46,034 nucleotides of DNA from Paramacrobiotus richtersi. Its lineage: Eukaryota; Tardigrada; Eutardigrada; Parachela; Macrobiotidae. The DNA is taken from assembly GCA_034698045.1 (NCBI GenBank), contig JAQGAU010000066.1:1-46034 (forward strand). The letters run 5' to 3'. Below are positions 13,901-24,508 of this stretch, piece by piece. Both the position numbers and the translations under genes were made by a program. Every line of letters begins with the position of its first letter. The stretch's first letter is position 1. The notes beneath the pieces were generated by a model, which made no database searches, was not told the origin of the DNA, and worked only from the letters and a program-made list of their open reading frames with translations.

Positions 13901-16508
13901 GAACTGTCGTGCGAATAGGAGGATGCATACGTTTTTGCTGAAAAACACTGTTTTTACAAATAATAACGCTAAGAGGTATACTAAGAGGCTAAGAGGCAAC
14001 ACCTCATAAATCTGAAAAACATGATCCTACGGCCATCAGAGTTACGCTTTGATAGAATAGTTACTGTCTCGCCAAACTTGCGACCTTGACCATGAGACTT
14101 TTTTTATGGTCTGCATCTGTGGCGACAACATTAAACTTTATCAAAACATACCGCGTTAAGCCAGGTCAGATCCGTAGCAAGCAGTTAACCGACACTACTG
14201 ACAGAAAAGGTCACATACTATAAAGCGCTCTTGCTAAGAACACTTGGACATACTTACAGTTATGGAGCATAATATGATTACAATATTGATGTAATACGTC
14301 GACGCAAGTCAGAGTGAATTGTTAGATTTTCTAGATGTTGTCGAATTTTTCCATACAGTATGCTGCAACTTTTGCGTAGTGTTCTGGATTCAAACACACT
14401 ACGAATCTCGTGAAGATGAAGAGCTACCACTACACAATATGGGCGTAGCAGTGTATGAATGTACCACCAGTACAAGAATGACAAACACATAGAAGAATGC
14501 TACAGAGATGTCTCTAAATTCCGCTCTGTTTACTGAATATGAGTGCCTACTGGCAACGAAATCAGCCCTACATCGTTTATCACTGTAGTCTTTAGATTTC
14601 TATTTTTAATCTTAAGATCAACAGAAGCCGGAAGTCTTAATGAAAGGTTGTTCCGTGTTCGGCGCCGGATGAAAACCTGTATGCTGCCATTCACAAGTTC
14701 ACTTATTCGGTGTGTACCATACACTTCAGTATAGTAAGACCACAGTGTAATGATATATACTGTAATCATAATTATAAGGTGAGACTTACTTAACAACAAA
14801 CGAGTACTTACAAACAACTGTAAGTTAGTACTTGTTAATTGTCATGTTTAATGTGCTGGTCATATAATTTACCCTGCGTTAAACAGCAGAATTAAATTAG
14901 CGATTTTGATTTCGTCAAGATCTGAACAATCATCCCGAAACAAACCTATATCCCCATCCAAATAGTACACTATTGTACGAGAGAATTTGAGGTCAACTGT
15001 CATGTGATCTACGTTGGATAAACAGAAAGTTGGATAAACAAGGCTAATAATTATATCAATTTTCGACGCCAAAAGTATTCCGTTGAACGGATCCGATCCT
15101 CTTCACAGGAGTAAAGAAAGACCATGACCAACGGAGTCTGTACGCGAGACGAAAGGCATATGGGTAAGGCAGTACATTCGGAAAGTTCCAATCGTCAAAG
15201 AAGGAAGAACCTGTCCAGCGACATTTTTCGCCATCATATGTAATATCCTGCACACACGTCAGCACTTATATGTTCTCGAATTAGCTCTGCATTTTCCCAT
15301 TTGGTACATCATCGTTCGTTTCTATGCGAGGAGCTAGCTGCCCATAATGTATCTGAATGCGACCATGATGAACAGAAAACATTCAGTTTGTATAACTGAC
15401 CTGTACGAAAGTATGATCTCATGCCAAAGAAAAGTATTATACATGCAATAACATTATATTTGAAGTTTTGCGATTTTGTCAGTTAAGGTTACACAGTAAG
15501 CCAAAGTTTCAAGAATATGAAGTTATGGCACATCAACATGCAACAGACACGAATTCTATATGTTACTGTTATCTGTAATTTTTTTGTTATATGGGAAACT
15601 GAACGCAAAAAAACAGATTCAACAAAGAATGCACATTAGCACAACAAAGGTTCTAATAAAAATTATCACGTCAACTTTACTATACATCCATGGTTGCACG
15701 AGTATAAAACAGGTACCGTGATTATGTCTCGCTAGCCCGGCACTACTCGTTATTAAATTATTTGGTAGCTAGACCGTGCGTATACGCGTTTATGTACTTA
15801 AAAGCTTACAATGCAATACGACAATGTCAGTCAAGGGCACAGTACTTCGATGCTGTAACGCATCATTGTAAACAACCGGCACAAAACACGTGGGAATGTC
15901 TGCGTTAATAATCTTAAGTACAACGCAAAAAAAGTACTCCTCCTCTGAAAACAACACGTCAGCTGCGTCGGTGTAAGCTGTCGGCCATTAAACTGCTCCC
16001 GGTGTAATTCAGGCAGCCGGGATTCCGTATCCCATTCATCTGGCTAAAGCAAAAACGCCAAAAACATGAGACTATAATCTACTTTTATTAGCGGATCCAC
16101 CTACATAAACAACGCTGATAATACGCGCACTCATGAATAATGTATACATAAGTACAGGAAGATGCCAATTTTACACGCCGCCAGCAGCGAAAAACTTGAT
16201 TAAATAGACTGTGTTGATGTAATCCGGAATGGCATTAATCACAACTGAAATAACACCGACATGGCTAGATTAAACCAGATATCTTTGCGTCGTTTTGACA
16301 AGATCTTGGTGCAGTTTTGATTTGACCTAAAATCTGTGACGTTTCCACTGAGGAAACGGTGATTCTACACACAATGCAAGATTTTGTGATTGTTTTAACA
16401 ATCTTTTTCATCGTTCCAAGGTGTTCGTGTATTCAGGTCAATATCGTGACCCTTTCAGCTTCGTCGAATGCCGGCTCTGGTGTTGAGCCGATGCAGAGCG
16501 CCTTTGCC
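10959..16508. repeat. Duplicated block, unit 1 (long version)
   Basis: Parts of this block reappear in the same order at 16509-19826: 10959-11465 with 16509-17025, about 11575-11810 with 17110-17345, about 12430-12712 with 17450-17680, about 14190-14490 with 18550-18800, and about 15705-16508 with 19015-19826. The last piece is rGC upstream sequence plus the start of exon 1. The intervening sequence (roughly 12.8-14.1 kb and 14.6-15.6 kb) has only short unconvincing reading frames and no recognisable gene. Boundaries are by eye. Confidence 0.8.
16199..16373 (+). promoter_or_regulatory. Relic copy of the rGC core promoter and leader
   Basis: Holds the TATA-like ATTAAATA at 16199-16206 and, 62 nt downstream, an upstream ORF (16261-16320, 19 codons, starting MARLNQ). 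The same arrangement precedes genes C and D. It now lies in front of a truncated first exon, so any transcript would be non-productive. Confidence 0.5.
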
Positions 16509-16529
16509 AGTTTCTTGCATTCTTGCTGA
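16374..16529 (+). pseudogene. Truncated first exon of an rGC gene (C/D type)
   Basis: The ATG at 16374 opens a frame closely matching the start of C and D: a hydrophobic leader, then CSCIQVNIVTLSAS and GSGVEPMQSAFA. At 16508/16509 the match stops abruptly and the sequence becomes the start of duplicated unit 2. Six unrelated codons and a stop (TGA 16527-16529) follow. The remaining 18 exons are absent before gene C begins with its own full exon 1. The stump encodes 51 residues with a signal-peptide-like start, so it could still be translated. I read it as a by-product of tandem duplication. Confidence 0.85.
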
Positions 16530-17800
16530 CAGTGTAAAAAGGCTTTGAGCGGATGTTAGGCGGTGAAACGGTCCGATTAAAGCAGCGAGTCAAGAGTCCA
16601 GGCGAGCGTGCTCTTCTCAATGGGAAAGCGATGCATGCGGGTATCCAGGTACCGAAGCACCTGCATGATGAATCACGCTTATAGTGATACTTGGTGTGTT
16701 GTGGCCGGAAACAAGCGTAATCTGAGAACAACAAGCGGGGTAATGTCAAGGATCCCACAGGTCACACCTTGGTGCAGTGATTATCATCCAGAGAGAAATC
16801 AATATTTCACGTTTACAGTTTAACCAGCACTGATCACAGACTGGCTTATTGTGCATAAAGTATGATCATCCACTGTTTTTACAAAAGTACCAACTTTCAG
16901 AAAAAAATATCGACCTGCTATGCAAATTGACCGGTTATTAGCTAGCGTGGTTTTGTCAATAGTATCGATCAAATCCTAGAATGGTTCGAACAACAGCAAC
17001 CAAATAGCATTACAAAATCTACTAGTACTTTTTTTTTAGCAATCTGTCTCGCTTCTGGCACATGCAGCAACATAGAACCAATAGTTCTGTTTTGAAAATC
17101 TGCGACAGTTAGTTAATTGTGCGCTTATAAGCGTCCATACTTATAAATCATCATCAAGTAATGGTTTATCGATTAGCAAAGTGCTATCGATAAATGAACT
17201 GATTACCAAAGTAAGAAAAAACTTTGTATACACTTTGAAAATACCAAGTAAATGAAATAATCCTTTAACTTTCTTTTATACTTTCGATTATCTGTATAAC
17301 TGTTTCGCCAACCTACATATGAGCTTGGTCGATAACAGCTTATTGTGTATTATGACGAACATACGTAATGGCTGCATCAATACAGCGTAGACCTGCATGA
17401 GAACGACACATGCGCATCTTTGATAAATAGCGATTTCGAAGCAACAAAAATTAAATCCGGCGGAGCTTTATCAACATGAAAGTATGATAAGCTTCTTTTC
17501 TTATGTGCAACGGAGTTACAAAGGTCATCCGTATTAGAAAACGACCGGAGTACCTACGTTGTTAAAAATACCGACTTGATTCCGGCTGGTTACCGACTTG
17601 TTAATTTAGCCACCGACTTCATTATTTGATTCTCACACCGGATACAACCAGGTATATAATCAGAGGATATGTTATTACTAGGTAAGTGCAGTCGTTGTTG
17701 GCGGGCACTGAATGACCGAAGCGAAGAAAGTATGTAGTGGACTAGGACATCTAAAAAGGGTATGCAAACTGCATAGACCAGGACCGGACTTGAATGGTGT

Positions 17801-17882
17801 TCTAGTCAAGAGCATATTCATACGTACAAATGTACGTATGTACATACAAATGTAGGTACGTATGAATATGCTCTTGTCTAGA
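17801..17882. repeat. Long inverted repeat (27-nt arms, 28-nt loop)
   Basis: Left arm 17801-17827 and right arm 17856-17882 are reverse complements with one mismatch; the inner 21 nt (17807-17827 and 17856-17876) match perfectly. The loop is itself rich in TACGTA/GTAC steps. The arms start and end with TCTAG/CTAGA. It may be a small hairpin element or a hairpin-forming transcript. Confidence 0.85.
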
Positions 17883-17980
17883 TATCCAGAGAGTATGTTG
17901 TTTTTTCTTTTGGAATATCAGTATTTGGTTGCGGCTCTTTTAGTGATGATGAGTAATTTGCTGATTGTTAAAAATCCGAC

Positions 17981-18004
17981 TGCATGCACATGCATGTGCA
18001 TGCA
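17981..18004. repeat. 24-nt perfect palindrome of alternating pyrimidine-purine
   Basis: The sequence equals its own reverse complement over 24 nt, is built from TGCA and CATG steps, and alternates pyrimidine and purine throughout, the pattern favouring Z-DNA or cruciform extrusion. It lies in the B-C spacer about 100 nt after the long inverted repeat. Confidence 0.8.
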
Positions 18005-19508
18005 TGTCAACCATATGGTTGAAAACGAGAATATGATTGGTTCCTGAAAACAACAGTGTAACTAGTAAACCTGAGGCAGAGCGGTGTTTGTTTTTGTAAG
18101 GAGTAGTTTTGGGCATTCGTATGATGAACAAACTGCGCCAAAAAAAGAACAGAAGTTACACAAGTTGAAACAAAATGGTCAAGTACCAGACACACCAGGC
18201 GCGCAAGTCATAAGAACAATTGTCGGTTCGATCAGGCCCCAGATGAAAACCAGTGTCCCACACATTCGCCAAGTGCTGTCTCACGACACCGTACTCCTTT
18301 GCCGATCGCGAGTATGACCAAATGACCAGTATGATTCAGGCAGTACTTCCAGACCGGTGCAGACAGATGCAGTCATTAGTCTGCCAATACCGTTATTCAG
18401 TGACTCCTGACTTTTACAAGGGGTGTCGCCGGAGAAATTCTTACAAATATAGAGTTTTCGGATGGGCAAAATTTTGCCGCCGGATGGAAATTTTGCTATT
18501 CGAACGGTTTTGCCGGTCACACACATGCTATTCGGAGCAACCACCTAACCTACAATATTAATAGAAAAGGTCACATAGAGCGTACTTGGACGTACTTTAC
18601 TTGTATTGGAGCAAAGTGATTACAATATTGATTTTACATGTCGGCGCTAGTTAAAGTGGAATACTTGAAGTGTTAGAACTTTCTTACTGCTGCCCAATTT
18701 TTCCATACATTTTGCTGCATTTTTTTCGCAGCCTTTTAAAACTCTCACGATGGTTTGATTCAAACACGCTAGGAATTTCTTGAATGCGCTTTATGGTACC
18801 TCTGCACATGTACACATTCGTTCACATATGGGCAGCCCATCGCGTAAAAACGAATGACAGTATGCTAAACGGGAACATGCAGAACTACATCGAGAACACT
18901 ACGAATTCCGTAAATACACTGTAGAGGTACCTCTGCAGTGCATGTGCCGCGGTAACTTTACGCGATGCGGTAAAAAAAAATACCACGGTAACTTTACATC
19001 TATGGCTGTAAGATAATAAAAAAGGTACCATGATTATCTCTCGCTGTAGCCAAGGGACGACTCATTATTAATAATGTGGTAAAACGTATACACGTTTACT
19101 TAGGGCCTCCATGTTAAATTTTTATACTTATAGCGCAGTACGACAATGTCAATCAAGGGCACAATATCCTACTGCTGTAATGCATCGCTGTAAACAACCG
19201 GCATAAAAGACGTGGGAATTTCTGCATTAATCAATCTTAAGTAACGCAAAAAAAAGTACTTCTCATTTGACAATAACACGTCAGCTGGGTCGGTGGTGTA
19301 AGGTGTCAGTAATTATTCTCTCGGTGTGATTCAGGCAACCGAGATTCCCTATTCCATTCATCCGGCCAAAGCAAAAACATCAAAAACATGGACTAATCTA
19401 CCTTTGATTAGCGGATACACCTACATAAACACCGCTGATAATACGTGCACTCATGAATAATCAATGCATGAGTGCCAATTTATCTCCCCGCCAGCAGCGA
19501 AAAATTTG

Positions 19509-19683
19509 ATTAAATACGCTGTGCTGATGTAATCCGGAATGGCATTAATCACAACTGAAATGACACCGACATGGCTAGAATAAACCAGATATTTTTGCGT
19601 CGTTTTGACCAGATCTTGGTGTAGTTTTAATTTGACCCAAAATCTTCAACGTTTCCACTGTGGAAACGGTGATTCCGCACATA
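19509..19683 (+). promoter_or_regulatory. Core promoter and leader of copy C
   Basis: TATA-like ATTAAATA at 19509-19516 with an upstream ORF starting 62 nt later (19571-19624, 17 codons, MARINQ start). The main ATG at 19684 lies 59 nt past the uORF stop. The same box-to-uORF distance is found in the relic and in D. Transcription would start about 30 nt after the box, placing the uORF in the 5' UTR. This is inferred from spacing; no transcript was seen. Confidence 0.5.
19651..19667. promoter_or_regulatory. 17-bp dyad just upstream of the copy C start codon
   Basis: Arms GTTTCCAC and GTGGAAAC flank a single central base, ending 16 nt before the ATG. The relic copy has one mismatch in the right arm, and D has lost the left arm. 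It could be a dimeric protein site or a small leader hairpin. No factor is assigned. Confidence 0.4.
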
Positions 19684-22600
19684 ATGCGAGATTTTTTGAT
19701 CGCTTTATCAGTCTTTTCCATCATACCAAGATGTTCATGCATTCAGGTCAATATCGTGACCCTTTCCGCTTCTGTGAACGCCGGCTCTGGCGTTGAGCCG
19801 ATGCAGAGCGCTTTTGCCGTAGCCGTGGAGGATATGGCTAGAAAGTACCCGAGAGTGTACCGCAATTACACAAAAACCGATTTGACGATCCGCAACAATG
19901 TTTGCATTAAGGAGTTTGAATGGATGTTTCCGCCAAATATTTCAGAATGGTATGGGAAAGGCTACTTCGATCGACCTGGATTAACCATTATTCTTGCATC
20001 AGGTAAGCCGTATTCGGGATATTATTTCTTTCTAATAATGCTCACAAATATCATCCCGGCACATACATTTGTTTTAAGTTGAAAGTTTGCGTGAGTATAC
20101 AATGTACATGGTGTTTTATATCTGCCTACAGTTTATTATATAGCTAGTAATATGCTACTGCAGTTTGTGTAATCCAGGATGATCTTCGATAATGATATTT
20201 ACAGCGAATTCATTTACTCAATTACCTTGTCTTGCAGTCTGTAATAATGTGGCTTCGTATGTTGGAGACTTTGCTAGAGGTAGGCAATCAGAATGATGCC
20301 TTTCGGAAACCATTTCAAATCCGAAACTATCCGATTGTTTTGACATTTCTTAGAAATGGACATAACTGCCGTTGCATGGTAAGTTTATTCAAGGCGGAAA
20401 CCGTTTACCACTGCTTTCCTGTGTCATGAGTAGCGACTATCAAACGCTTTAAAGCGTACTCTGATCTGCTAATTATAGTGCCACTGGTTTCCCCATTAAC
20501 CAGCGCTACTCTACCGTGTTATCTTTGACCCCTGGTTCACCGCTGGATTATGCTAAGGCACTGGTCCGTTTGATGCGTGAATACAAGTGGACGTACATCA
20601 GTCTGATCCACGACAATTTGACCGGTGTTGTCGAAGCCGGACGGCCTCAAGCGATCACCAAGATGACCAGAGAGATTTTTGACAAAAATTTCAATACCGT
20701 CAACTGCAAATACTTCACCGCTGACTCTGTAGTGGGAAGCAAAGCGAATTTGTCCGATGTGCTAATCCAGGCCAGCCAGCATTCTCGATGTAAATACTTC
20801 GCGATCTTGACCTTTCAGTTGCAACTCCTTTCTAAATAAGCTACTAAAATGCAGCCCTATAATACGAGCAAAAATCAAATATGGAAGATAATGGAAATAG
20901 TTATTTAAGTCATTTGCCGCGCCGTAATAAACGTTACTCTATTGCAGTGATCATATTGAGCACCTTGGTCGCGCCAATGCGGAAATTCTTGGTATGCATG
21001 AACGAAAAGCCAGATCACAGAACTTTCTTTTAACTCGGCTTTACGGTACATGCGTATACTTCTTTTCCGTTGACAGGCTGCCGCTTATGACTTGAATATG
21101 ATGAATGGCGACTACGTAAGATGTTTCCATTAATTTTGTGACAACACCAGCAATTCTATTAGAGCATGAATAGGTGATCGTTTCCTACCATGCATGCACA
21201 TCCAATTTTAGGTTTTCTTCTGCATTTACACATGGCAGGTTCCAGAGGAACCACCACTGTATTGGAAGGCAAACGACGATTTAGACTGGGTATTTGTTAG
21301 ATAAAGGTCATCGCTATAATATCGCATGTGCTATATTTCTAAGTTTATTGCTTAGCTTTGTAGAAAGTGCTACAAGCACTTGAACGAGTAATCGTCATAA
21401 CTTCTCCTCTTTCCGCCTGGCCGAAATGGGAAACGACCGGAATTCGAGTCAATAAGTTCCGCGAACAAAAATTTGGAACTCCGTTTGAATACGAAAGAAT
21501 TGTAAACTATACTGCGATATGTTTTCATCGTTTATGCAAGTGACATCACTAGTGTTCTTACAGCATAACGACTTTGCCATTACGTGCTACGGAGCAACCG
21601 AACTCGTGTCTCACGTATGTCTGTCTCTGTGACGCAGTGCCCATTACCAAATCGCTCTTCCTAGTACATACACGAATGATTTTTATTGGTTGTACAGGTT
21701 TTGGACGAGATCCTGACAGAAGACAATCTTTCCGACTCTTTTCTAGCATATGAGGACGAAAAGTTTAGATCCAATCACATAATTCAAAGAGTATCCCATA
21801 GAGTTAACCAGCTGACCTTTGAGAATGTTAGTTTCTTTCCGGAAACCGGATGGCGTGTTCCTGACGTTATTGTACAACAATTCAACACCACCACCAACAC
21901 TTTCACTGTAAAACTTGACCACCATTAATGTAAAATGTTGCAGTTTCGGAACTGATTGTATCGGTTTTGAAGGATGTGTATTGGTACGATGTCCAACGGG
22001 ATGAGTTTAACCAGACACCAGGAAGAACAGCGGGTCTAGTCTGGCCATCGGGAAATCCCCCTCGTGACCGTCCAGTCTGTGGGTTTGACGGGGGAAAATG
22101 TCTGCAACGCACCAACATCGTCATTGGAGCTGCAGTTGCCGCTGGAGTGGCAGTAATAATTATGATCGCTTTGACGATTGGCTACATAATATGGTACATG
22201 AAATTCCGACGTTTGATTGTGAATATTGTGCACAAAACTGTACATTTAATGCCCAAAGGCATCAGAAGGGGAGAACAGACGAAGACCGGACCTGGTGGAT
22301 TGTGGATGATCCGAGACAATCAGTCTGCGATGTGTCTCAGAAAAATCTTAACGAATCAATAAAAACCACCCGTTTTGCTCAGCGGGTGGTTTTAAAGGAT
22401 GGACGTGTAGCATTTGAGCAGGCGCTGGAATGGAATATCAGATGGAAGATGGTTATAACCAAGCGGTTACTCAAATACATGAGCCAAGTAAGTTGATTGA
22501 ATGATTCTCTTAGACTTTCATACTTTCTCTTAGAAAGCATGAAAAAAGGTTTATTCATGTTAGCGTTCTCAAAAGCAAACACTTTTATTGCAATGTAGAT

Positions 22601-24508
22601 GCACAAATTTCATCACCCAAATGTTAACCCACTACTGGGCCTGGGATTTCCCATGAAGTTTCCCCGTGTATACTATGAGTGGTGCCCAAAAGGGTCTGTG
22701 TACAAATTGATAAAGACCTTCCACATCGACCATATGCTCAAGCTCGGCTTGTTAGAAGGACTTAGCGAGGTAAGCCGCATGTGATTTCCCAATAATTTCT
22801 AAAATTGTCGGCGCGGTATTAGAATTGTCTGAATGCTGCTAGGGTTTGACCTTTATCCACGATTCCCCAGTCATCTGTCATGGAAATCTAAAGATCTGCA
22901 AATGTGTCATCGATGCTCGCTTTACACTAAAACTGACCGATTACGGCCATGAAAAGTTGTGTAATTTACTCTTGGACAAAGGTCTCAAATATCCCATGAA
23001 AACATCCTTTTTCCCACATCATGCATGGATGGCACCGGAAGTCCGTAATGGCCAACTGCCAACACAGGAAAGCGATGTTTACTCCTTTGCTGTCATACTG
23101 CATCAAATTCTGATGGAATGCGAACCATTCGGAGTTGATCTGCCCGAAAAACTAATCAGCAAACGAACAGGTATTTATTTCTACGCACCAGAATCAACAT
23201 TCTATATTCATTATGACTTCGTGAACGTTTCAAAACTGTATTTGTCTTAACTGTTTATAGGAAATTTATCTGAATTCTTTCTCTCTTCAATAACCAACCT
23301 GATACGTGAAGCCTGGAATCCTGAGCCGAAATTCCGTCCAAAACTGCGTAAATTCAATAAGATTATTGGAGAAGCTAACATAATGGCTGGTTTACGAGGT
23401 ACCGCTGTGGAGCGTGTCATAAGACAATTAGCCCGGTATTCAATCAAACTGGAACGTGATGTTAAAGAGCGTACATCTCAGCTAAAGTCCGAGCAGGAAA
23501 AGGCTGATCAGCTTCTCAGTGAGATGCTACCAAAGTAACGATTAACACCAAAAAGGTGCTTGCCCACTGTCTCAATGGAACATCTGTTTTTCTTAACAGG
23601 GAAGTGGTGAAGATGCTTCGCAGTGGCCATCCCGTGGTCCCTGAATACGTAGAATCTGTCAGCATCTATTTCAATGATATTTTCGGATTCGCGGACTTCG
23701 TCAACACTGCTGGACCCCAGGATGTTGTCAATTTTTTACACAGCACCTATTCGGCATTCGACAAAGCTATCGCTGCGCTGTCTGTTTTCAAGCTCGAGAC
23801 TATTGGGAGTAGTTACGTGGTAAGAACAACAGCTTCCACATTTTACAGTTATTGTTGCTGCGTTTATTCAGACACGGGGTGATCTTTATACGTTATTGTC
23901 CTTCAGGCAACAAGCGGCTTAGTCGATCGAATCGGCAATGCCCACGCGGAGCAGATCTGCTTAACCGCTTTGGCCATTCAGGAGGCATTTAATAACCTTC
24001 CAAATCGGAGAGAAATGGCGCTAATCAGTGGCATTCACAGTGGTCCGGTCGCTGTTGGTGTTGTTGGCGTTAAGAGACCACGATACTGCGTGTAAGTATC
24101 ATGGCACACCATAATATGTGCAATAACTGAATCGTACTGCCGATATTCATTTTTAACGATATGTGGAATGCTAGATTTGGAGATACTGTCAATACCGCTT
24201 CACGAATGGAAAGCCACAGCATTCCCAACATGATACATGTGAGCCCTTACACTGTCCACCTGGCGTCCGCTTTTGGTTTACTGTTCAAAAGCCGAGGCAG
24301 TGTAGATATCAAGGTATGTGATCTTTGCAAACGCTTGATATCTAAATTCTCAAATTGTAATGCAACAAAATAAATCCGAACGCAGACGTGCTGGAAAGAT
24401 TCAGAAGCAGCACTGAATGGGCTGTTAAAATTATGACGCTGTATCTTATCGATTTCACAGGGAAAAGGCCTGATGATAACGTATTGGCTGATTGCTGCTG
24501 ATGAATAA
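19684..24508 (+). CDS. Receptor-type guanylyl cyclase homologue, copy C (complete, 1023 aa)
   Basis: Complete membrane guanylyl cyclase homologue. Exons: 19684-20002, 20238-20279, 20354-20378, 20479-20789, 20948-20991, 21077-21115, 21212-21289, 21364-21501, 21564-21614, 21698-21907, 21973-22193, 22259-22487, 22599-22769, 22843-23170, 23261-23534, 23600-23819, 23907-24091, 24175-24313, 24461-24508. MRDFLIALSVF starts a signal peptide; a GTG in frame upstream was not used. Then ANF-receptor-like ectodomain, juxtamembrane PVCGFDGGKC, membrane helix (about 25 residues), kinase homology domain (YYEWCPKGS, HGNLK, TDYG, WMAPEV), coiled coil, cyclase. Visible cyclase residues: Asp853 (metal 1), Glu893 and Cys961 (guanine choice), Asn968 and Arg972, and GKG. 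Ser897 replaces metal Asp 2. The kinase homology domain has VAFE where A/B have AVK. Exon 11 uses donor ATG/GTACAT, shifted from D's AG/GTAAAT. Adjacent D is the sister copy. Confidence 0.93.

Larger units (their letters stand above)
16509..19826. repeat. Duplicated block, unit 2 (short version, ends in gene C exon 1)
   Basis: Second copy of the block that begins at 10959. The pieces are in the same order and orientation but the unit is about 2.2 kb shorter, so either this copy lost internal sequence or unit 1 gained some. It brings the promoter and first exon of gene C. No gene is seen between 16530 and 19683; reading frames here are short and are not conserved in the partner copy. Confidence 0.8.

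Noticed and set aside
16438-16758. 106-codon minus-strand frame in the repeat
   Set aside because: The matching repeat at 11005-11205 has a frame sharing only a short run, then a frame shift. It is not conserved as protein and overlaps the rGC relic antisense.
19660-20002. Alternative in-frame upstream GTG start for copy C (and 26697 for D)
   Set aside because: The downstream ATG gives a proper signal peptide start in both genes, and the extra residues overlap the leader dyad.
23261-23600. In-frame TAA right after MLPK in C (and equivalents in A and D), suggesting a premature stop before the cyclase domain
   Set aside because: The TAA is part of the splice donor (A/GTAACG). Splicing there joins in phase 2 to the cyclase exon in all five genes.
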